Assembly: GCA_945947715.1 (NCBI GenBank)
Contig: CAMEYZ010000015.1
Span: 1-19,485 of the forward strand
Length of the DNA: 19,485 nucleotides
Source: an uncultured Clostridia bacterium
GTDB taxonomy: Bacteria > Bacillota > Clostridia > Oscillospirales > Ruminococcaceae
Direction: 5' to 3'
Every line of letters begins with the position of its first letter. The first letter of the stretch is position 1. Position numbers and translations under genes: made by a program. The notes beneath the pieces were generated by a model. It saw only the letters and a program-made list of their open reading frames with translations. It searched no databases and was not told where the DNA came from. Shown in pieces: positions 14,360-19,485 of the stretch.

Positions 14360-15355
14360 ATGGGAGTAAATATTTTAGGGATCGGAAGCTATGTGCCCCC
14401 TCTTACCGTTGATAACGATATGATGTCAACTATCGTGGATACCAACGACGAATGGATAACAACACGCACAGGTATCAAGACAAGACATATGGTAAACGGC
14501 GAATCTACCTGGTATATAGGCGCCAAGGCAGCTAAGGCTGCTGTCCTGAATGCGGGCATCGACGTCAAGGATATCGGTCTTATCATAGATTCCACTATTA
14601 CGCTGGAGTTTCATACTCCGTCGGCAGCATGCCTTATCCAGAGGGAAATAGGCGCGGAAAATGCTGCCTGCTTCGATATCGGTGCTGCCTGCTCGGGCTT
14701 TGTTTACGGACTTGATACCGCAATGAGATATCTTATGACCGACGACAGCCTTAAGTATGTGCTTCTCGTTGCAAACGAGGCCCTTTCCAGAATCACCAAT
14801 TTCGAGGACCGTTCCTCCTGCGTGCTCTTCGGAGACGGTGCGGCGGCTGTGGTTCTCGAAAAGAGCGACAAGCTGTTCACAAGCTGGCTGGGCGCTGACG
14901 GAAATGGTGCGAAGTTCCTCTACTGCAGGAGCGGAAAGGCTGATCATCCCTTCATGACCGAGGACAGAGAAAACGTCCCCGACGGCATGGACGACAGCAT
15001 CACTCACGAGTTCATCTTCCAGGACGGTAAGGAAGTGTACAAGTTCGCAACAAAGGCTCTTCCCACAGCTGCTCTCAATGCTGCTAAGAAGATCAATATG
15101 GATATCCACGATGTGGACGTGTTCGTTCCCCATCAGGCAAATGTGAGAATTATCGAGACTGCAGCTAAGAATCTCGGCGTTTCTCTGGACAAGTTTGTAC
15201 TTACTCTGGACCGGTTCGGCAATACATCAAGCGCATCTATTCCCCTTGCCTTTGATGACGCTGTACGCACAGGAAGAATCAAGAGAGGCGATAAGGTCTG
15301 CTTCGTGGGATTTGGCGCAGGACTTACTCTCGGTTCGGTTATCTTTGAATACTAA
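14360..15355 (+). CDS. fabH: 3-oxoacyl-ACP synthase III (beta-ketoacyl-ACP synthase III)
   Basis: 331-aa condensing enzyme that starts fatty acid chains by joining an acyl-CoA primer (acetyl or branched) to malonyl-ACP. The thiolase-fold triad is visible: Cys111 in G-A-A-C-S-G-F, His258 in V-P-H-Q-A-N and Asn288 in F-G-N-T-S. Glycine-rich G-F-G-A-G-L lies near the C-terminus. Length is slightly above E. coli FabH (317 aa). GGGAGG (14345-14350) is 9 nt upstream of the ATG. It is first in a six-gene operon and 17 bp ahead of fabK; primer preference cannot be read from the sequence. Confidence 0.94.
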   Translation: MGVNILGIGSYVPPLTVDNDMMSTIVDTNDEWITTRTGIKTRHMVNGESTWYIGAKAAKAAVLNAGIDVKDIGLIIDSTITLEFHTPSAACLIQREIGAENAACFDIGAACSGFVYGLDTAMRYLMTDDSLKYVLLVANEALSRITNFEDRSSCVLFGDGAAAVVLEKSDKLFTSWLGADGNGAKFLYCRSGKADHPFMTEDRENVPDGMDDSITHEFIFQDGKEVYKFATKALPTAALNAAKKINMDIHDVDVFVPHQANVRIIETAAKNLGVSLDKFVLTLDRFGNTSSASIPLAFDDAVRTGRIKRGDKVCFVGFGAGLTLGSVIFEY

Positions 15356-15372
15356 TAAGAGGTGAATATATC

Positions 15373-16305
15373 ATGACTAACAGAATTACAGAGCTTTTAG
15401 GTACTAAGTACCCCATTATCCAGGGCGGTATGGCTTGGATAGCAGAAAGCACCCTCGCTTCCGCAGTTTCCAATGCGGGCGGTCTGGGACTTATCGCAGG
15501 CGGCAGCGCTCCTATTGATTATCTCCGCGACCAGATACGCCGCTGCAAGGAGCTCACCGACAAGCCCTTCGGCGTGAATATCATGCTCATGTCCCCCAAC
15601 GCTGAGGACCTGGCTCAGCTGTGCATCGACGAAAAGGTGAACGTTGTCACCACAGGCGCCGGAAATCCCGGAAAATTCATTCCTGCATGGAAGGAAGCAG
15701 GCATAAAGGTAATTCCCGTTATCCCCTCGGTTGCTCTTGCTAAGAGAATGGAAAGAGCAGGCGCTGATGCAGTGGTTGCTGAGGGCACAGAGTCCGGCGG
15801 TCATATCGGCGAAAATACCACAATGTGTCTGGTACCCCAGGTTGTTGATGCGCTGGAGATACCCGTTATCGCAGCGGGAGGTATCGCCGACGGAAGAGGT
15901 ATCGCTGCTTCCTTTATGCTGGGCGCCGAAGGCGTTCAGGTGGGAACAAGATTCCTCGCTTCTGATGAGTGTCAGATAAATCCTGTATACAAGCAGCTGG
16001 TCATCGACGCAAAGGATACCGACAACGTGGTTACGGGAAGAACGACCGGTCACCCCTGCCGCAATATCAAGACTAAGTTCTCAAAGATGCTGGCAAGCGG
16101 CGAAAAGGACGGTACCCTCACTCCCGAAAAGTTCGAGGAGATAACTCTGGGCTCCCTGCGCAAGGCTGTACAGGACGGAAATACCGACGAGGGCTCCTTC
16201 CTCTGCGGACTTATCGCGGGTATGGTAAACGAGGTGAAGCCCTGCAGCGCTATCATCGAGGAGATGTTCGCACAGGCTGGAAAGCTTCTGAATATAGATT
16301 TTTAA
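15373..16305 (+). CDS. fabK: Enoyl-ACP reductase II (FMN-dependent)
   Basis: 310-aa TIM-barrel flavoprotein of the nitronate monooxygenase/FabK superfamily, catalysing the last reduction of each elongation cycle with NAD(P)H and FMN. Recognisable blocks are P-I-I-Q-G-G-M-A-W near the N-terminus, the flavin-phosphate region P-V-I-A-A-G-G-I-A-D-G, the catalytic-His region E-S-G-G-H-I-G, and G-V-Q-V-G-T-R-F. The fab context separates it from true nitronate monooxygenases. FabK enzymes resist triclosan, unlike FabI; no fabI or fabL is in the window. AGAGGTG is 8-9 nt before the ATG. It lies directly after fabH, with no acpP between. Confidence 0.93.
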   Translation: MTNRITELLGTKYPIIQGGMAWIAESTLASAVSNAGGLGLIAGGSAPIDYLRDQIRRCKELTDKPFGVNIMLMSPNAEDLAQLCIDEKVNVVTTGAGNPGKFIPAWKEAGIKVIPVIPSVALAKRMERAGADAVVAEGTESGGHIGENTTMCLVPQVVDALEIPVIAAGGIADGRGIAASFMLGAEGVQVGTRFLASDECQINPVYKQLVIDAKDTDNVVTGRTTGHPCRNIKTKFSKMLASGEKDGTLTPEKFEEITLGSLRKAVQDGNTDEGSFLCGLIAGMVNEVKPCSAIIEEMFAQAGKLLNIDF

Positions 16306-16324
16306 CGGACAAGGAGTAAATATT

Positions 16325-17062
16325 ATGGCAAAAACAGCGCTTATCACAGGCTCTGCAAGAGGTATCGGAGCAGCAATTGCTCTCAGACTTGCTAAGGACG
16401 GATATAATATCGCTCTCAATGACGTAAATGAGAGCATGTTCGAAAACAACGACATCGAGGAGAAGATAAAGGAGACAGGCGTAGAATGTGAGAAATTCAT
16501 CTGCGACGTTTCCAAGTACGACCAGTGCGAGGCAATGGTGAAGGCTGTCAAGGAGCGCTTTGGCTCCATAGATTGTCTGGTAAACAACGCAGGCATCACA
16601 AGAGACGGTCTTGCGGCAAGAATGCCCGAGGAACAGTATGACCTCGTAATTGCCGTAAATCAGAAGAGCGTGTTCAATCTTATGAAGCTGGCAGGCTCGG
16701 TGATGATGCGCCAGAAGTCCGGCAAGATTATCAGCCTTGCTTCCGTTGCGGGTCTTTACGGCAACCCCGGTCAGATAAACTATTCCGCTTCAAAGGCAGC
16801 TATCATCGGCATGACCAAGACAATGGCCAAGGAGCTGGGCTCTCGTGGAATCACCGTAAATGCAGTAGCTCCCGGCTTTATCAGCACTCCCATGACCGAC
16901 AAGCTCACCGAGGAACAGAAAAACAGGATGCTCGAGCAGATAGCAATGAAGCGCTATGGCACCGTTGACGAGATAGCAGGCGTGGTATCCTTCCTCGCCT
17001 CCGACGACGCTTCCTATGTAACAGGACAGGTCATCGAGATATCCGGCGGACTTATGATGTAA
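16325..17062 (+). CDS. fabG: 3-oxoacyl-ACP reductase
   Basis: 245-aa short-chain dehydrogenase that reduces 3-ketoacyl-ACP with NADPH. The cofactor loop T-G-S-A-R-G-I-G is at 8-15, N-N-A-G at 87-90, and the catalytic Ser140, Tyr153 and Lys157 (Y-S-A-S-K) are in place. The C-terminal S-G-G-L region is normal. AAGGAG (16311-16316) precedes the ATG at 8 nt. It lies 19 bp after fabK. Residues 38-48 after beta-strand 2 are somewhat different from E. coli, but the family assignment with this context is secure. Confidence 0.93.
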   Translation: MAKTALITGSARGIGAAIALRLAKDGYNIALNDVNESMFENNDIEEKIKETGVECEKFICDVSKYDQCEAMVKAVKERFGSIDCLVNNAGITRDGLAARMPEEQYDLVIAVNQKSVFNLMKLAGSVMMRQKSGKIISLASVAGLYGNPGQINYSASKAAIIGMTKTMAKELGSRGITVNAVAPGFISTPMTDKLTEEQKNRMLEQIAMKRYGTVDEIAGVVSFLASDDASYVTGQVIEISGGLMM

Positions 17063-17094
17063 TTTATCTTTAGTAAACAGAATGGAGAAGATTT

Positions 17095-18339
17095 ATGTCA
17101 GGTAAAAGAGTAGTTATTACAGGAATGGGCGTGGTTTCGCCTATCGGAAATACAGTGGATGAATTTTACGGCAGCCTTAAAAGTGGAAAGCTCGGCTTTT
17201 CGCCGCTGCAGTGCGACAAGCTTAAGGAGGATTTCGACATCAAGCTGGTGGCTTCCGTGAACGACTTCGACCCCGAAAAGAACATCGACAAAAAAGAAGC
17301 AAAGAGAATGGACCGCTTCACACAGTTTGCTCTCAGCGCCGCTCTGGACGCTCTGAAGGACAGCGGCAGCAAATTCGAGGACGTTGACCCCTACCGTGCA
17401 GGCGTTATCTGTGGAGTTGGTATCGGCGGACTTAATCTGACCTGCTCCGAACATTCAAAGTATCTGGAAAAGGGTCCCGACAGGATATCCGTATTCTTTA
17501 TCCCCATGATGATAGGCAACATGGCTGCGGGAACTGTTTCCATGAAAACAGGCTTCAAGGGTGCTAACTACTGCACAACTACAGCCTGCGCTTCCTCTAC
17601 CCATGCTATCGGAGAAGCCTTCCGCAAGATAAAGGACGGATATCTTGATGTATGCCTCGCAGGCGGTGCGGAGTCCTGCATCGGAGAGTTTGCTCTGGGC
17701 GGATTTAACAACATGAAGGCTCTTTCTCGTTCCGGCGACCCTGAGCGCTGCTCTATCCCCTTCGATGCTGAAAGAAACGGCTTCGTTCTGGGCGAGGGAA
17801 GCGGTATGCTGGTCCTCGAAGAGCTTGAGCATGCAAAGGCAAGAGGTGCTAAGATATACGCCGAGGTGGCAGGCTATGGCGCTACCTGCGATGCATATCA
17901 TATGACAAGCCCCTCTCCTGAGGGAGAGGCTGCTGCACAGGGCATGATTCTTGCATACACCGAGGCTGGTCTTAAGGCTGAGGATATCGACTACATCAAC
18001 GCTCACGGCACATCTACCGGACTTAACGACAAGTACGAAACAAAGGCTATCAAGATTGCCCTTGGCGACCATGCATATAAAACAGTCATCAACTCCACAA
18101 AGTCTCAGACAGGACATCTTCTGGGAGCTGCGGGAGCGGTTGAGGCAATTGCTACCGCACTTTTCTGCCAGAACGACTACGTTTCTGCTACTGCAGGCTT
18201 CAAGGTTCCCGATCCCGAGTGCGACCTGGATTACTGCACAGAGGGCGGCCGCAATATGACCGTCAATGCAGCTCTTTCCAACAGCTTAGGCTTTGGCGGA
18301 CACAATGCTACTATCTGCGTGAAAAAGTACGTTGATTAA
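17095..18339 (+). CDS. fabF: 3-oxoacyl-ACP synthase II
   Basis: 414-aa elongating condensing enzyme that decarboxylates malonyl-ACP and adds two carbons to acyl-ACP. The Cys-His-His triad is Cys165 in T-A-C-A-S-S, His304 in N-A-H-G-T-S-T and His341 in Q-T-G-H-L-L-G-A-A-G. The E-G-S-G phosphopantetheine-side loop and the C-terminal S-L-G-F-G-G-H-N are present. Length is typical (E. coli FabF 413 aa). A GGAGA Shine-Dalgarno lies at 17084-17088. The stop codon overlaps the AAGGAGAG that serves accB, so translation of the two is probably coupled. Confidence 0.94.
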   Translation: MSGKRVVITGMGVVSPIGNTVDEFYGSLKSGKLGFSPLQCDKLKEDFDIKLVASVNDFDPEKNIDKKEAKRMDRFTQFALSAALDALKDSGSKFEDVDPYRAGVICGVGIGGLNLTCSEHSKYLEKGPDRISVFFIPMMIGNMAAGTVSMKTGFKGANYCTTTACASSTHAIGEAFRKIKDGYLDVCLAGGAESCIGEFALGGFNNMKALSRSGDPERCSIPFDAERNGFVLGEGSGMLVLEELEHAKARGAKIYAEVAGYGATCDAYHMTSPSPEGEAAAQGMILAYTEAGLKAEDIDYINAHGTSTGLNDKYETKAIKIALGDHAYKTVINSTKSQTGHLLGAAGAVEAIATALFCQNDYVSATAGFKVPDPECDLDYCTEGGRNMTVNAALSNSLGFGGHNATICVKKYVD

Positions 18340-18351
18340 GGAGAGATCATC

Positions 18352-18840
18352 ATGAGCGAGAAGATCTATAATATGGTTGAGATAGATACTATCGCCGCTC
18401 TTGCGGAGATAGTCAGCAAAAATGAGCTGGGGGAGATTACTATCGTTGACGGTGGAAAGACTATCACCGTCAAGGGCAGAAAATGTCCGCCTCCTCCGCC
18501 AATGATGGGTGCGCCTGCTCCTGCGATGCCCATGCCTCCTGTACAGGTGGCAGCTCCTGCGGCTGAAGCTGCAGCTGCAGCGGCTCCCAAGGCTGAGGAA
18601 AAGAGCGGAAACGTCGTAAAGGCGCCTATCGTGGGCACATTCTATGCTTCACCCGGACCGGGAAAGGCTCCCTTTGTAACAGTGGGCAGACAGGTCAAAA
18701 AGGGCGACGTACTTATGATAATCGAATCCATGAAGCTTATGAACGAGATACAGAGCGAATTTGACGGAGTTGTCACCGAGATAATCGCCAAGGACGGTCA
18801 GGCTGTGGAGTACGACCAGCCTGTGATGATAATAAGCTGA
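18352..18840 (+). CDS. accB: Biotin carboxyl carrier protein of acetyl-CoA carboxylase
   Basis: 162-aa carrier that shuttles carboxyl-biotin between AccC and the carboxyltransferase. Three parts are seen: a short N-terminal helical domain (about 1-42), a flexible Pro/Ala/Met-rich linker (about 45-85) and the lipoyl-like biotinyl domain (about 88-162). Biotin should be attached to Lys128 in E-S-M-K-L-M, where many BCCPs have E-A-M-K-M/L. The thumb-region G-T-F-Y-A-S-P-G-P is conserved. The Shine-Dalgarno overlaps the fabF stop codon; the gap is 12 bp. accC, accD and accA are not in the window. Confidence 0.93.
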   Translation: MSEKIYNMVEIDTIAALAEIVSKNELGEITIVDGGKTITVKGRKCPPPPPMMGAPAPAMPMPPVQVAAPAAEAAAAAAPKAEEKSGNVVKAPIVGTFYASPGPGKAPFVTVGRQVKKGDVLMIIESMKLMNEIQSEFDGVVTEIIAKDGQAVEYDQPVMIIS

Positions 18841-18853
18841 GGAGGATAATAAA

Positions 18854-19285
18854 ATGGCTGTACTTATGGACAAGGAGCAGATAAAGGAGATAATTCCCCA
18901 CCGCGACCCATTTCTGCTCATCGACAGCATAATCGAGTTAGAGCCGGGAGTAAAGTGTGTTGCGGAGAAATACATGTCACCCGACGAGTTCTGGTTCAAG
19001 GGACATTTTCCGGACTATCCTGTAGTACCGGGAGTTCTGATGATAGAGATGCTTGCGCAGGCGGGCTGTGTAGCGATGTTATCGCTTCCTGAGAACAAGG
19101 GCAAGACAGGCTTTTTCGGCGGCATAAAGGAAGCGAAATTCCGCAGGCAGGTAGTTCCCGGGGACACACTGCGTTTAGAAACGGAGATAATCAAGGTAAA
19201 GGGTCCCATAGGCATAGGCAAAGCGGTTGCAACTGTAAATGGCGAGAAAGCCGTTGTAGCGGAGATATCCTTCGCAATTAAATAG
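18854..19285 (+). CDS. fabZ: 3-hydroxyacyl-ACP dehydratase
   Basis: 143-aa hot-dog-fold enzyme that removes water from 3-hydroxyacyl-ACP to give trans-2-enoyl-ACP for FabK. The signature I-P-H-R-D-P-F-L-L-I-D (14-24) and the catalytic His51 (K-G-H-F-P) and Glu65 (M-I-E-M-L-A-Q) are all present. Length is normal. AGGAGG-type Shine-Dalgarno at 18840-18845 with the start 13 bp after accB. No fabA or fabM is visible, so how unsaturated chains arise is not shown here. Confidence 0.93.
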   Translation: MAVLMDKEQIKEIIPHRDPFLLIDSIIELEPGVKCVAEKYMSPDEFWFKGHFPDYPVVPGVLMIEMLAQAGCVAMLSLPENKGKTGFFGGIKEAKFRRQVVPGDTLRLETEIIKVKGPIGIGKAVATVNGEKAVVAEISFAIK

Positions 19286-19485
19286 GCGGCGGGATGACCC
19301 GCAGCCATTGCCGCGGCGGGGTCCCCCCGCGGTCGTTGCCGCGAAGTAAGTTTTTCAGCTTAGGTAACATCAAGCCGCGGAAGTAAGAAACAAGCGAAGG
19401 AAGGTTCGAGGAAAACGGTACCCGCCGCTAAGCAGTACCCCAGCAACAAAAAGTTCGCCAGCCTTTCAAGGCTGCAGGTTTCCAA
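19286..19485. repeat. Non-coding 200 bp after fabZ with GC-rich hairpins and a short direct repeat
   Basis: No credible gene is seen. A perfect 5-bp hairpin (GCGGG-ATGA-CCCGC) lies at 19289-19302, starting 3 bp after the fabZ stop codon. A larger GC-rich fold with CCGCGG at both ends lies at 19311-19332. A repeat of GCCGCG(G)AAGTAAG occurs at 19338-19350 and 19374-19387. Neither hairpin is followed directly by a U-tract, so a classic terminator is not supported; a weak TTTTT at 19351-19355 is the nearest. Confidence 0.5.

Overview
The window looks like chromosome of an anaerobic, low-to-mid GC Firmicute of the Ruminococcus/Oscillospiraceae type. The pointers are inferential: a pyruvate formate-lyase activase, FabK as enoyl reductase, a YicI-type GH31 alpha-xylosidase, a clostripain-family (C11) peptidase, strong AGGAGG ribosome binding sites and many near-consensus sigma-A promoters. 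I could not run a database search, so the genus is a guess. No phage, insertion sequence, CRISPR array or defence island was seen.

Layout. 1-252 is an upstream intergenic stretch with short direct repeats, a perfect hairpin and a terminator. pflA (253-993, +) follows and ends in a terminator. A consensus promoter then drives a 647-aa methyl-accepting chemotaxis protein (1326-3269, +). Facing it on the minus strand are nth (endonuclease III) and a PAP2-family membrane phosphatase, preceded by two serine tRNA genes (UGA and GCU anticodons) with their own promoter and terminator, and a Nudix ADP-ribose pyrophosphatase. A small AT-rich gene of unknown function (5606-5791, +) converges on a membrane-bound HD-GYP protein (5839-7107, -).

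The 650-bp gap 7166-7861 holds a decayed YefM/YoeB toxin-antitoxin pair, then the promoter and leader of yicI. The leader contains an exact match to the CcpA cre consensus. yicI (7862-10201, +) has C-ending codon preference suggesting high expression. It shares a very strong bidirectional terminator with a minus-strand group transcribed as fabD, aroE and a secreted C11 peptidase.

The right end is type II fatty acid synthesis. fabD (-) is divergent from fabH-fabK-fabG-fabF-accB-fabZ (+), whose genes are 12-32 bp apart. FabD loads malonyl groups on ACP, FabH starts chains, FabF elongates, FabG reduces, FabZ dehydrates and FabK performs the last reduction; AccB is the biotin carrier of acetyl-CoA carboxylase. 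No acpP lies between these genes. The last 200 bp after fabZ are non-coding with GC-rich hairpins; accC/accD would be expected further on but are outside the window.

The most noteworthy items are the toxin-antitoxin relic, the cre site, the split fab locus without acpP, the unusual cysteine spacing in Nth and the structured DNA after fabZ. I found no convincing new multi-gene system.
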